From contig NZ_CP108427.1 of assembly GCF_035982055.1 (NCBI RefSeq), positions 7,253,001-7,317,000 on the forward strand: a stretch of DNA of 64,000 bases, in the 5' to 3' direction. The DNA is from Streptomyces sp. NBC_01288 (GTDB lineage: Bacteria; Actinomycetota; Actinomycetes; Streptomycetales; Streptomycetaceae). Shown piece after piece: positions 7,792 to 15,654 of the stretch; the first letter of the stretch is position 1; each line of letters starts with the position of its first letter. The translations under genes were made by a program, and so were the position numbers. The notes beneath the pieces were generated by a model. The model worked only from the letters and a program-made list of their open reading frames with translations, made no database searches and was not told where the DNA came from.

Positions 7792-9222
7792 TCAGTGGCC
7801 GGGGGTTCCTCGTTCCTCGCGGATCTGGCTGACGACCCTTGTCACGGACTGGCGTACCGCCTCCGTCTCCGTCAGGAAGTGCCAGTAGTCGGGGTGGCGG
7901 CCCTCCAGCGTGGCGATCGCGCGGTCGAGGCGGGCTACGGCGTCGTCGAGCGGGCGGGCGTGGCGGGGTTCGGGGGTGGTGCGGCCGGACATCGCCAGGC
8001 GCTGGGCGTCGCGGATCGCGAAGCGGGTGCGGTCGATCTCCTGCTGGGGGTCCTTCTGCACGGCGTTCAGCCGGCGCAGCCGGTCACCGGCTGCCGACAC
8101 GGCCTCGTCGGTGGTGTTCAGCAGTGCCCGTACGGTCGACAGCAGGGACGTGGCGTCCGGCCAGCGCTGCGCGTCCCGGGCGGCCTGTGCCTCCTTCAGC
8201 TTCAGCTCGGCCTGCCGTACGTTCTCGCCGGCCTGCTGCGGCACCTGCTGGAGGTCCTGCCAGCAGGCGGCGGAGAAGCGCCGCCGCAGCTCGCTGAGCA
8301 CCGGATCGACCTGACCGGCGCGGGTGGTGAGCGCCTGGGCGCGGGTGCGCAGGGAGACGAGCCGGTGGTCGATCTCGGCGGCCCGCTCGGGCAGCCCGTC
8401 GGCCTCGGCCCGGATGGCCTCCGCCTCCCGGGCGACCTGGGTGGCCCGCTCCAGCGTCTGCGGTACGCCGTGCTGCCCGGCGCCCTGGTTCAGCTTGGTC
8501 AGCTCCGGCCCGAGCGCGGCGAGCCGGGCGGCGAGAGCGTCGGCGCGCAGCCCGGATGCCCGTACGGCGTCCAGGGCGTTGGAGGCGGCGAGCAGTGCCT
8601 GCCGGGCGCGCTCGACGGCGGGCGCCAGCCGGGCGAGCTGGGTCTCGGCCTTGCCGAGCAACGGCCCGAGCCCGCTCTCGAACCGGTCCAGTTCCTGCTT
8701 GACCTGCCCCAACTGGTCCTTGGCGGCGGTCAGTTCGGTGCGGGCACGGTTCGCGGCGGCGGCCTCCAGGTCGTCGCGGTCGAGGTCGTGCGCGTCGACG
8801 GCGTTGATGTACCGGCCGCTGGCCTCGTCGATGCGGCGGCCCAGCGCCTCGAAGTCGGTGACCGCCCGGCGGGCGGCCGGCGTGTCGTCGACCGCGGTGA
8901 TGGTGTCTATCGAGATCCGCAGATCCCGCTGGGCGGTGTCCAGCTCGTAGAACGCGGCCGCCGCGGCATCCTTCGCCGCCTGCGCCTCGGCCCGCTGGCT
9001 CTCGGCCCGCCCGCCGAACCAGCGCCGGGTGCCGCCGCCGGCGAACGTGGCGGGGAGGGTGAGCGCGAGGGCGGCGAGCAGGGGGAGGCTGATCAGGGTG
9101 AGGGTGTCGAGGGCGGCGCGAGAGATACGGGCGGGGGGTTCGAGGTGCGGGGCACGAGCGGCGGAGGGACCGCGCCGGGGCCCTGTGAGCGGCGAATACG
9201 GCTGCGCTGGTGTCGCCGTCAC
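7792..9222 (-). CDS. Membrane-anchored coiled-coil protein of unknown function
   Basis: A 476-residue protein with a Pro/Arg-rich N-terminus, one strong membrane segment (about residues 35-62) and then roughly 380 residues rich in Ala, Glu, Gln, Arg and Leu with heptad character, predicted to be a long coiled coil. No catalytic motif is visible. Such proteins are commonly conserved in Streptomyces without an assigned function; an envelope scaffold or spacer role would fit but is inference. It is followed by the DUF4097 gene's promoter side and shows no operon partner. Confidence 0.7.
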   Translation of the reverse strand: MTATPAQPYSPLTGPRRGPSAARAPHLEPPARISRAALDTLTLISLPLLAALALTLPATFAGGGTRRWFGGRAESQRAEAQAAKDAAAAAFYELDTAQRDLRISIDTITAVDDTPAARRAVTDFEALGRRIDEASGRYINAVDAHDLDRDDLEAAAANRARTELTAAKDQLGQVKQELDRFESGLGPLLGKAETQLARLAPAVERARQALLAASNALDAVRASGLRADALAARLAALGPELTKLNQGAGQHGVPQTLERATQVAREAEAIRAEADGLPERAAEIDHRLVSLRTRAQALTTRAGQVDPVLSELRRRFSAACWQDLQQVPQQAGENVRQAELKLKEAQAARDAQRWPDATSLLSTVRALLNTTDEAVSAAGDRLRRLNAVQKDPQQEIDRTRFAIRDAQRLAMSGRTTPEPRHARPLDDAVARLDRAIATLEGRHPDYWHFLTETEAVRQSVTRVVSQIREERGTPGH

Positions 9223-9293
9223 ATCCCTCTCCCGTGTTGTCCGTCCTGACCGTTGTCATTCTCCCACCGGTAGAGGACGAACACACGGGCCGG

Positions 9294-10103
9294 TCAGTTC
9301 GCGTTCCGCACCGTGACTTTCCCGTCGCCGGTGTGGGCGGTCACCACATGAGAACTCGACGAGTCCCGGGGCACGGACACATCCACCGATCCATCGCCGG
9401 TCTTGGTGGTCACGCGGTACTTCGCGGCGCCCGTGGGCAACGCGATCGTCACGGACCCGTCGCCGCTGCTGGACTCCACCAGGTCGGGTACGGCGCCGAG
9501 TTCGAGGTGCACCGATCCGTCACCGGTGGTCGTCCGCACCTGCCGGGACGACACCTCGGCGTGCACGGAACCGTCCCCGCTGTGCAGGGTCAGCGGTGCG
9601 GTGGAGTCGGTCACATGGATGGACCCGTCGTGCGTACGAATGTCGAGGGCGTCCGCGAACCCCTGCGCCCGCACACTCCCGTCCCCGTCCTCCACCTTCA
9701 CGGCGACCCCGCGCGGCACCTCGATCCGGTGCTTGGCCGAACAGTCGGCGATCACCCCGGAACACTTCGTCCGCAGCACCAGCCGGTCGCCCTTCATCGC
9801 CCAGGTCACCTTGGGATCCGACCCGATCGCCACGCTCCCCTGCCACCACCGGGTGACCTCGATCTTCCCGGCCGGATTCGAGTCCGCGGCGACGACTTCC
9901 AGCGCGGAGTCGTCGGAGTCGATGGTGAGCGTACGACCGGCCAGGGCGAAGGCGCGGTGATCGGGGTGCTTGTCGTCCCCGGCGGATGCGGTACCGCAGG
10001 CGGTGGCGGTGAGGAGCAGCAGGGCGAGGGTGCTGGTGGCGGTGAGGGCGCGGGTGGTGCGGGTGCGGCCATGAGTGTGGCTGTGGGCGCCGGTGCGGGT
10101 CAC
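9294..10103 (-). CDS. DUF4097-type beta-repeat lipoprotein
   Basis: A 269-residue protein with a signal peptide ending LLLLTATAC, a plausible lipobox with Cys36 as the lipidation site. The mature part is a string of short beta repeats carrying GDGSV or DGSI about every 17-20 residues (six or more copies), the hallmark of DUF4097/adhesin-like beta-solenoids. It is presumably anchored outside the cell membrane. Members are often linked to envelope-stress genes, but no partner gene is adjacent here. Confidence 0.8.
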   Translation of the reverse strand: MTRTGAHSHTHGRTRTTRALTATSTLALLLLTATACGTASAGDDKHPDHRAFALAGRTLTIDSDDSALEVVAADSNPAGKIEVTRWWQGSVAIGSDPKVTWAMKGDRLVLRTKCSGVIADCSAKHRIEVPRGVAVKVEDGDGSVRAQGFADALDIRTHDGSIHVTDSTAPLTLHSGDGSVHAEVSSRQVRTTTGDGSVHLELGAVPDLVESSSGDGSVTIALPTGAAKYRVTTKTGDGSVDVSVPRDSSSSHVVTAHTGDGKVTVRNAN

Positions 10104-10297
10104 GGTGATTTCCCCCTGGGACGGACGAGGAGTCCCGGTGACTCCTACGGCTCCCCTCGACCGTAGGGAGCGGCGCTCCGCGGGGGCATCCGGCGCACTC
10201 CCGGACCGGGGGTGGGGTAAACCCCCGAGAGTGCCCTGACCTCCCCCCTGACTTCCCTCCTGACATCCCCCGGGCCTTCTTCCATGGCGATACGGGT

Positions 10298-10328
10298 TTG
10301 CAGGACAGGCCCCCCGGCAATGTAGGCT
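10298..10328 (+). promoter_or_regulatory. Possible promoter of tRNA-Val
   Basis: TTGCAG at 10298-10303 and TAGGCT at 10323-10328 with a 19-nt spacer lie just upstream of the tRNA. They resemble a housekeeping sigma (HrdB) promoter with a slightly long spacer. No transcript data are available. Confidence 0.4.
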
Positions 10329-10341
10329 GTCGACTCGTCCT

Positions 10342-10416
10342 GGGCGCGTAGCTCAGGGGTAGAGCGTCGCCCTTACAAGGCGAATGTCGGCGGTTCGAAA
10401 CCGTCCGCGCCCACCA
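10342..10416 (+). tRNA. tRNA-Val (anticodon TAC)
   Basis: A full cloverleaf can be drawn: acceptor stem GGGCGCG (10342-10348) pairs with CGCGCCC (10406-10412); a D-arm follows; the anticodon stem TCGCC/GGCGA encloses CTTACAA with TAC at 10374-10376; the T-arm contains GTTCGAAAC-like sequence. The discriminator base is A at 10413 and CCA is encoded (10414-10416). It reads GUA valine codons, rare in this GC-rich genome. Confidence 0.95.
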
Positions 10417-10434
10417 GGATAAGCAGCAGGTCAG

Positions 10435-10468
10435 AGGCCTTCCGGAGCGATCTCCGGGAGGCCTTTTT
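10435..10468 (+). terminator. Intrinsic terminator after tRNA-Val
   Basis: AGGCCT plus CCGGAG pair with CTCCGG plus AGGCCT around a CGAT loop, followed by TTTTT. A classic rho-independent terminator 18 bp downstream of the tRNA. Confidence 0.85.
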
Positions 10469-10481
10469 CCGTGGCCGGGGT

Positions 10482-11198
10482 CTACGGGGAATCCACATCC
10501 ACATCCCCATCCACATCGCCGTTGAGAATGCGCCGCACAGCGGGTTGCAACCCACTCTCCGCCGGACTGACGAGGATCGCGGGGATCCCGAGGGCCTGGG
10601 CGCCGACGACATCGGCCACCGGATTGTCACCGACCATCCAGACCCGCTCGGGAGACCCGGCCCGTTCCAACGCCACCTCGAAGATCCGACGGTGCGGCTT
10701 CTCCCACCCGACGAGCGAGGAATTGACGACGGCCGCGAAGTGCCGACCGAGCCCGAGATCCCGAAGCAGACCATCCAACTCCGGCACATGATTACTGACG
10801 ACGACGTGAAGCCAACCGGCGGCGGCGAGTTCCTCCAGCGCGGCGAGGCTGTCGGGGAAGACGGCCCAACGACTCGCATCGATGTAGTGAGCCCGCACCC
10901 TGCTCGCGGCAAGGGCAGCCGGCCCGGCCTCGACGCCCGCCCCGACATACGCCTTCACAAAGAGCGGCTGAAGATCGCCCCACCACGCGTCAGGGCTGCT
11001 CAGCTCGGGATGCCCGCTCTCGGACCGATGCCAGGGAAAACCGTCACGCAGCCCCGGCGCCACATCGGCAGCGACCACACCGTGCCCGGGCGCGACCTCG
11101 TCCAACGCCTCCACCAGACACCCACGCCACCTACCGCCCCGGAACGCCAAGGTCCCGTCGAAGTCCCACAGCACGACGCTCTTGGTCACGTACGGCAT
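10482..11198 (-). CDS. HAD-family phosphatase
   Basis: A 238-residue HAD hydrolase. Motif I is WDFDGTLA near residue 12, motif II VVSNHVPELD, motif III Lys in KPHRRIFE and motif IV GDNPVADVVGA. The helical cap between motifs I and II places it with phosphoglycolate/beta-phosphoglucomutase-like enzymes. The last dozen residues are a low-complexity Asp/Val/Gly tail (GDVDGDVDVD) made by a short CATCCA-type DNA repeat at the 3' end. The substrate is unknown. It is monocistronic, converging on the tRNA terminator. Confidence 0.85.
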   Translation of the reverse strand: MPYVTKSVVLWDFDGTLAFRGGRWRGCLVEALDEVAPGHGVVAADVAPGLRDGFPWHRSESGHPELSSPDAWWGDLQPLFVKAYVGAGVEAGPAALAASRVRAHYIDASRWAVFPDSLAALEELAAAGWLHVVVSNHVPELDGLLRDLGLGRHFAAVVNSSLVGWEKPHRRIFEVALERAGSPERVWMVGDNPVADVVGAQALGIPAILVSPAESGLQPAVRRILNGDVDGDVDVDSP

Positions 11199-11228
11199 CC
11201 TACGGAGCGCGCCGCGCGGGGTGGACGC

Positions 11229-11982
11229 CTAACTCTTCCTGCCGCCGAGGAGGTCGGCGTAACTGCGGGCCTGTTCCGCGGCGTTGTGGTGCCGGATGGA
11301 CCGGGTGTGGTGTTCGTCCGCCAAGGAGGGTTCCGCGGTGGTGAGTTCGTCGTAGACGGTGGATGTCTCGTCGTGGATCGCGGCGAACGCGAGCCTGTTG
11401 GCGCGTACCGCGTTCGCGTGGCCGCGGTGCGTCTCGATCAGGAGCGGGTCGTCTCCAACGGGGCGAAGGTCGGGCGTCGGGCGTGCAAGTCGCCGTATTC
11501 GTCGTTGAGTTGGGTGGCCCCGGCGTCCAGGTCCGTGCGGCGGAGGTGGAGGGCGGAGCCGCGGGCGCGCAGGCTGGCCTCGTAGGCGTGGGAGCCGGGG
11601 AAGCGGATCGTGTCGAGGCCCGGGTGACCGCGTGCGGTCGGTCGGGGCGCAGCCTGGCGTAGCGGGCGTCCGCCTCGGCCGCCACCTCCAGGGTCTTCAG
11701 CTCCGGCGGCAGGGCGCTGCGCCCGATGGCGGCCCAGCCGTGGACGTCGCTGTCCCCCTTCTCGTGGGCGGACTGCCGGGTGATGCCGGCGGCGTCACCG
11801 ATCTGGTTCCACGTGGTGCCGCGTTCGCGCTCGGCGACCACCGCCTCCCGTACGACGTCGTCCATACGACGCTGAAGCCTCAGGGCGGTTCGGGGCAGGT
11901 CGCGCGGCGCGGGGTCCCGCTCGACCGGTACGGCATCCAGTATCGCGTCGGCCAATTGACGGAGCGTCAGGGTCAGGGCCAC
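11229..11982 (-). pseudogene. Frameshifted HTH-type protein gene
   Basis: Reading from a GTG at 11982, about 115 residues look normal and include a sigma-like HTH, GTTWNQIGDAAGITRQSA. The sensible protein then continues in a second frame (GLDTIRFPGSHAYE onward, from about 11620) and in a third (GDDPLLIETHRGHANAV onward, from about 11456) to a TAG at 11229. Each step is equivalent to loss of one base, at GGCCCGGG and GGGG runs. It is either a recent pseudogene or two homopolymer sequencing errors in an intact ~250-residue gene of unknown function. Confidence 0.7.
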
Positions 11983-12069
11983 GCGGGACTCGTCGCGCGG
12001 CGACAGCCGATGCAGCTCGGGCGAGGCCGGTCCGGAGGACGCGTCGTAGGCATCGGTCGTGCCGTCAGG

Positions 12070-12585
12070 CTAGCCCTGACATTCCCTTGCGGGGTGGGGA
12101 GTTGATGCCCGTGGCGGAGTGGGCAGGCCCGCCTGGATCGTGTCCAGGAGGCGGTCCAGTACTGCCAGTTGCTCGTGGCCCAGCGGGCCGAAGACCTTCC
12201 GTAGAGTCTCTTCTCCGGCTGCCGTCCCCGCCTTCAGCGCTTTGGCGCCCTTCGGTGTGAGGTGGACCAGCTTCGACCGGCCGTCGTCGGGGTCCGGCGT
12301 CCGTTCGATCAGCCCCTCGCGCTCCAGCGCCTCGATGGACTGGGTGACCGAACGGGGGGCCTGGCCCAACTCCTCCGCCAGGATCGACTGCCGTACGGCG
12401 CCCCGGAGTTCGAGCACCTGGAGGACCTTCGTGCGGGCGAGGGAGAGGCCGGCGGCCGCCATCGTGTCGTCGACCGTCCTGCGCAGGTGGTGCCCGAGGG
12501 AGAGGTAGCGCAGTCCGACCTCGGTGGAGGTGGAGGTGGAGGTGGAGGTGGAGGCGGGGGTCGGGGTGCGGTCGCTCGCCGTCAT
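12070..12585 (-). CDS. MarR-family transcriptional regulator
   Basis: A 171-residue winged-helix regulator. ATG at 12585 has GAGGAAC just upstream; an in-frame ATG at 12684 would add 33 residues encoded largely by a tandem 8-bp repeat. The N-terminus has an (ST)n run from a GGAGGT repeat. The wHTH follows (AVRQSILAEELGQAPRSVTQ, then LEREGLIERTPDPDDGRSKL, the basic wing). It is divergent from an SDR gene with two identical palindromes between them, so it probably represses both in response to an unknown ligand. Confidence 0.88.
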   Translation of the reverse strand: MTASDRTPTPASTSTSTSTSTEVGLRYLSLGHHLRRTVDDTMAAAGLSLARTKVLQVLELRGAVRQSILAEELGQAPRSVTQSIEALEREGLIERTPDPDDGRSKLVHLTPKGAKALKAGTAAGEETLRKVFGPLGHEQLAVLDRLLDTIQAGLPTPPRASTPHPARECQG

Positions 12586-12617
12586 TGTTCCTCGGTTCTC
12601 GTTTCCGTCGTTTCCTT

Positions 12618-12673
12618 CGGGGCCTCGGGGCCTCGGGGCCTCGGGGCCTCGGGGCCTCGGGGCCTCGGGGCCT
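12618..12673. repeat. Tandem 8-bp repeat, seven copies
   Basis: CGGGGCCT occurs seven times in perfect tandem upstream of the MarR start at 12585. If translation began at 12684 the array would lie inside the reading frame, and copy-number change would shift frame. Confidence 0.9.
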
Positions 12674-12687
12674 TCAGGCTTCATTGG

Positions 12688-12699
12688 TGAGGTACCTCA
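12688..12699. promoter_or_regulatory. MarR operator, site 1
   Basis: Perfect 12-bp palindrome TGAGGTACCTCA, one of two identical copies 40 bp apart between the divergent MarR and SDR genes. Confidence 0.8.
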
Positions 12700-12727
12700 T
12701 CGAGTGTTACGTTGTTCGTGGACTTGA

Positions 12728-12739
12728 TGAGGTACCTCA
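12728..12739. promoter_or_regulatory. MarR operator, site 2
   Basis: Second identical palindrome TGAGGTACCTCA. The 40-bp centre-to-centre distance is close to four helical turns, so both sites face the same side of the DNA. Confidence 0.8.
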
Positions 12740-12764
12740 ATAATACGGCCAGGAGGCGAATCGT

Positions 12765-13652
12765 ATGGCTGACCAGCCGCCCGTGATCGTCATGACCGGT
12801 GCGACGAACGGTATGGGCCGGCTCGCCGCGTTCGAGCTGGCTCGGCGTGGTGTCCGGCTCGGTGTCGTCGCCCGGAGTCGGGCGAAGGCGGAGGCGTTGC
12901 GGGAGGAGATCGGGCGGCTGGTGCCGGGTGGCTCCGTGGATGTCTTCCTGGCGGATCTGTCCTTGCTCGCCGAGGTGCGGCGGGCGGGTGGGGAGATCGC
13001 CGCCCGGTATCCGCGGATCGATGCACTGATCAACAACGCGGGCCTGCACGCCTTCTCCCAGCGGGCCACCTCCGAGGGCTACGCCGAGATGACAGCCGTG
13101 AACTACCTCGCGCCCTGGGTCCTCACCGACGCCCTGCGCGACCGGCTCACGGCGTCCGCGCCCGCCCGGATCGTCACGGTCGCCTCCCGGGCCTCGTCGC
13201 GGGCCGGCGTCCTCGACCTGCCGGCCGACCTGACCGACACGGCGGAGTTCACGCGTCGCGGTTCGAGCCTGCTCTACGGCCGCTCCAAGTTGATGGACAT
13301 CATGTTCACGCAGGAACTCGGGCGTCAGTTGAAGGGCTCGGGGGTGGCGGTCACCTGTTGCTGCCCCGGGTTCAACACCACCGGCCTGGGACGCGAACTG
13401 CCCCTCGCCGGAGCCTTGGAGAAGGTTCTCACCTCGCTGAACATCGGCGATCCCCAGCACGGTGCCGACATCATCGTGAAGCTCGCGACCGATCCCGATC
13501 CCGCGTTCGCCGAGAGTGCCGGTGGCTACTTCGCCGCCAAGGGTGCGAAGGCTCTGCGGTGCCCTGAGGCGGGGCGAGGCGAAGCCGTTCAGGGAGCGCT
13601 GTGGAAGGCCACGGCCGAACTCGTCCGGAGGTGTCGCGAATTCCGGGGGTGA
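12765..13652 (+). CDS. Short-chain dehydrogenase/reductase
   Basis: A 295-residue classical SDR: cofactor motif TGATNGMG near residue 11, NNAG near 90, catalytic Ser region VASRASS and YGRSK (YxxxK) near 174. AGGAGG lies 8 nt before the ATG. The Arg-containing stretch after the first beta strand suggests NADP(H). It is the presumed target of the divergent MarR regulator; inducible MarR/SDR pairs often handle reactive carbonyls or quinones, but no substrate is shown. Confidence 0.88.
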   Translation: MADQPPVIVMTGATNGMGRLAAFELARRGVRLGVVARSRAKAEALREEIGRLVPGGSVDVFLADLSLLAEVRRAGGEIAARYPRIDALINNAGLHAFSQRATSEGYAEMTAVNYLAPWVLTDALRDRLTASAPARIVTVASRASSRAGVLDLPADLTDTAEFTRRGSSLLYGRSKLMDIMFTQELGRQLKGSGVAVTCCCPGFNTTGLGRELPLAGALEKVLTSLNIGDPQHGADIIVKLATDPDPAFAESAGGYFAAKGAKALRCPEAGRGEAVQGALWKATAELVRRCREFRG

Positions 13653-13668
13653 TGGGCAGGATGGGCGC

Positions 13669-14022
13669 ATGAGCGAACCCGGCACGACCGCCTCGGGCTC
13701 CGTGTTGTCCCTCTGGTCGAAGGACTCGGTGTTGTCGATCGGCTCGGTGGGGTCGGTGCTGTCCATCGGGTCCGTCGGGTCGAGCCTGTCCGTGGGGTCG
13801 ATCGGGAGCGCGCTGTCGGTCGGGTCGATCGGCTCGGCCCTGTCGTTGGTCTCGGCCGGGTCGTGGCTGAGTACGGGCTCCGTGCTGTCCGCGCAGTCGC
13901 GGTGGTCGGTGCTGTCGTGGCGGTCCACGCGCGGCTTCCGGGCCGTCGGTGTCGGTGCTGTGGGGGCCGTGGGGGCTGTGACCGTCCTGCTGGTGGCTCA
14001 ACGGGCCCTGCGGAAGCCGTAG
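13669..14022 (+). CDS. Ser-X-X triplet-repeat membrane protein
   Basis: A 117-residue protein starting 16 bp after the SDR. From Ser11 to Ser86 a serine occupies every third position without exception (26 serines, 25 triplets). The intervening pairs are mostly VL, IG, VG, AL, giving a nine-residue super-repeat of the type SVLSIGSVG. A C-terminal hydrophobic segment (about 90-108) and a short basic tail follow. The regular triplets suggest a solenoid or extended fibre displayed from the membrane. The function is unknown. The ATG at 13669 has a weak upstream AGGA. Confidence 0.7.
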   Translation: MSEPGTTASGSVLSLWSKDSVLSIGSVGSVLSIGSVGSSLSVGSIGSALSVGSIGSALSLVSAGSWLSTGSVLSAQSRWSVLSWRSTRGFRAVGVGAVGAVGAVTVLLVAQRALRKP

Positions 14023-14090
14023 TTACGGGCGGCAGGGCTGCCCGCACCTGTGATCGCCGTCCCGTCCCGCGGTCGCTTCGACGATCCAGG

Positions 14091-14170
14091 GCTCACATCA
14101 ACTGACCAAGGCTCACGTCAACTGACCAAGGCTCACGTCAACTGACCAAGGCTCACGTCAACTGACCAAG
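14091..14170. repeat. Four 20-bp tandem repeats
   Basis: A 20-bp unit containing CTCACGTCAACTGACCAAG is present four times head to tail (14091, 14111, 14131, 14151). The first copy differs by one base and a degenerate fifth copy follows. It lies between the triplet-repeat gene and the end of the next gene on the other strand. Confidence 0.9.
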
Positions 14171-14218
14171 ACGTACGTCAGCTCGCGTCGTCCCGGTCGC
14201 CCCAGGCGCCCTGTCCCC

Positions 14219-14569
14219 TCAGTCGCCCTTCTCCTCCGCCGGAGGCGCCTCGTGGGCGTGCTTCAGCCGCATCCGGCCCTCCACGCGGTCCGTCGCCGCC
14301 ACCTCCGTCCAGAAACGGTGGCCGCTGACGAAGACCGCGAGTTCGTGCTCGCGCTGCCGGAGCTTCTCCACCTCGGCCTGTTCGTCGGGCGTCCAGCCCG
14401 GGGACGCGGGGCGCTCCACCTTGCGCCAGCCGCCCACGTCGCTGAACCCGTCCAGGGGCTCGACCGACCAGGGCAGCCGCTTCAGCAGGGCCGACAGCTC
14501 GCTCCGGACCTGATGCAGCTCCTCCTGACCGGCGAGGAGGTCACTCGGGAAGTCATAGGTCGTAGCCAC
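14219..14569 (-). CDS. Conserved hypothetical protein
   Basis: A 116-residue acidic, mostly helical protein with no signal peptide or membrane segment. It has the conserved-looking WSVEPLDGF and GWTPDEQAEVEKLRQ stretches and ends in a charged tail. I recognise no domain with a known activity. It is alone on this strand; no operon partner is evident. Confidence 0.65.
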   Translation of the reverse strand: MATTYDFPSDLLAGQEELHQVRSELSALLKRLPWSVEPLDGFSDVGGWRKVERPASPGWTPDEQAEVEKLRQREHELAVFVSGHRFWTEVAATDRVEGRMRLKHAHEAPPAEEKGD

Positions 14570-14858
14570 GCGGTAATGCTACGCCTGTTCGAATTTGGGT
14601 CGCGAGTTCCTTCAGAGACTTCATACGAACGGGTGGGGGCCGCCGAAGGGTGAGAGCCGGTCGACGTGGGCTCTGTCGCGCGCAGGCGCACGGGGTCGCA
14701 CCCAGCCGCACGGGCGGGCTGCCGCGCAGATCGGACCGTGTTCCTCCGGCCGCCCCGCGCCTCGCGGAACCTCAGTCATTTGACACATTCCAGCGCGCGC
14801 CGTTCCGGGCACGGTGGACGGAGTGAACATCCACTCCGACATCGGCCAGGGAGAGATC

Positions 14859-15282
14859 ATGCAGGCGCTTCAGTACGCGGAGTACGGCGGTCCCGAGGTG
14901 TTGCGGCTCGTCGACGTGCCGTTGGTCGAGCCCGGACCGGGGCAGGTGCGGGTCGCCGTACGGGCGGCCGGCGTCAATCCGAGGGACGCCAAGCTGCGCG
15001 GCGGGCGGTTCGCGTCCGAGCCGTTGGCGCACCCGGCCGGGCTGGGCATGGAACTGTCCGGTGTCGTCGACGCCGTAGGAGACGGGGTGGACGCCTGGCG
15101 CGTCGGGCAGCCCGTGTTCGGGCGCTCGGTGACCCGGGACGCCGTCGCCACCCACGCGCTCGCCCCGGCCGACGACCTGGTCGCCAAGCCGGACCGGCTC
15201 ACCCACGCGCAGGCCGCCGCCCTCCCGATCGCCGTGGAGACCGCCTACCGGGGTCTCCGCCGGCTCGGCGTCGCCCCCGCGG
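14859..15282 (+). pseudogene. Truncated quinone-oxidoreductase-like dehydrogenase
   Basis: The first ~141 residues are a zinc-independent medium-chain dehydrogenase N-terminus: the GroES-like domain with PGPGQVRVAVRAAGVNPRD and GMELSGVVDAVGDGV, up to LPIAVETAYRGLRRLGV. The sequence then departs abruptly where the NADPH-binding GxGxxG domain should begin, and continues in frame into a LuxR-regulator remnant. Normal members have about 310-330 residues, so this copy cannot bind cofactor. The ATG at 14859 follows GGGAGAG. Confidence 0.75.
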
Positions 15283-15615
15283 CCCAGCTCAGCCCGCCCG
15301 GCCGCGTCCGCGGCGGCCGGCTCGCCGAGGCCGCCTACCTCGGGTCCCTCGTCACCGGCGATCTGCGGGACGCCCCGGGCCTGATCGAGCGGGCCCGCTC
15401 CGCCCACCCCGGCCCCGACGAACCCCTCGTCGCCACCGTCGCGACCGCCTATCGGCTCCTGCACGGCGACGGCGACGTGGACACCGCGCACCGCCTAAGG
15501 AGATCGCCGCGCGCCTCTTCCTCTCGCCGCCCACCTCTACCAGGTCTTCCCGAAACTGGGCATCACCTCCAGAGCGGCCCTCCGCGACGCCCTGGGCAGC
15601 ACGGGCGAGAGCTGA
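15283..15615 (+). pseudogene. LuxR-family regulator remnant
   Basis: Fused directly to the dehydrogenase fragment. The first part (RLAEAAYLGSLVTGDLRDA, then VATAYRLLHGDGD) resembles the TPR-like region of large LuxR ATPase regulators. A LuxR HTH end then appears in two other frames: KEIAARLFLSP from 15497 and HLYQVFPKLGITSRAALRDA from 15532 to a TGA at 15613. The joins imply an internal deletion plus two frameshifts. It is not a functional regulator. Confidence 0.7.
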
Positions 15616-15654
15616 GGGCCGAGGGTGTCAGTGGGTCCGCCTAGTGTGCTCGGC

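Noticed and set aside
7714..9249. 511-codon plus-strand frame over the coiled-coil gene
   Set aside because: Gly/Arg-rich, no motif; the minus-strand protein has a membrane segment and heptad pattern and is the real gene.
14091..14170. CRISPR array
   Set aside because: The 20-bp units are directly adjacent with no spacers and no cas genes nearby.
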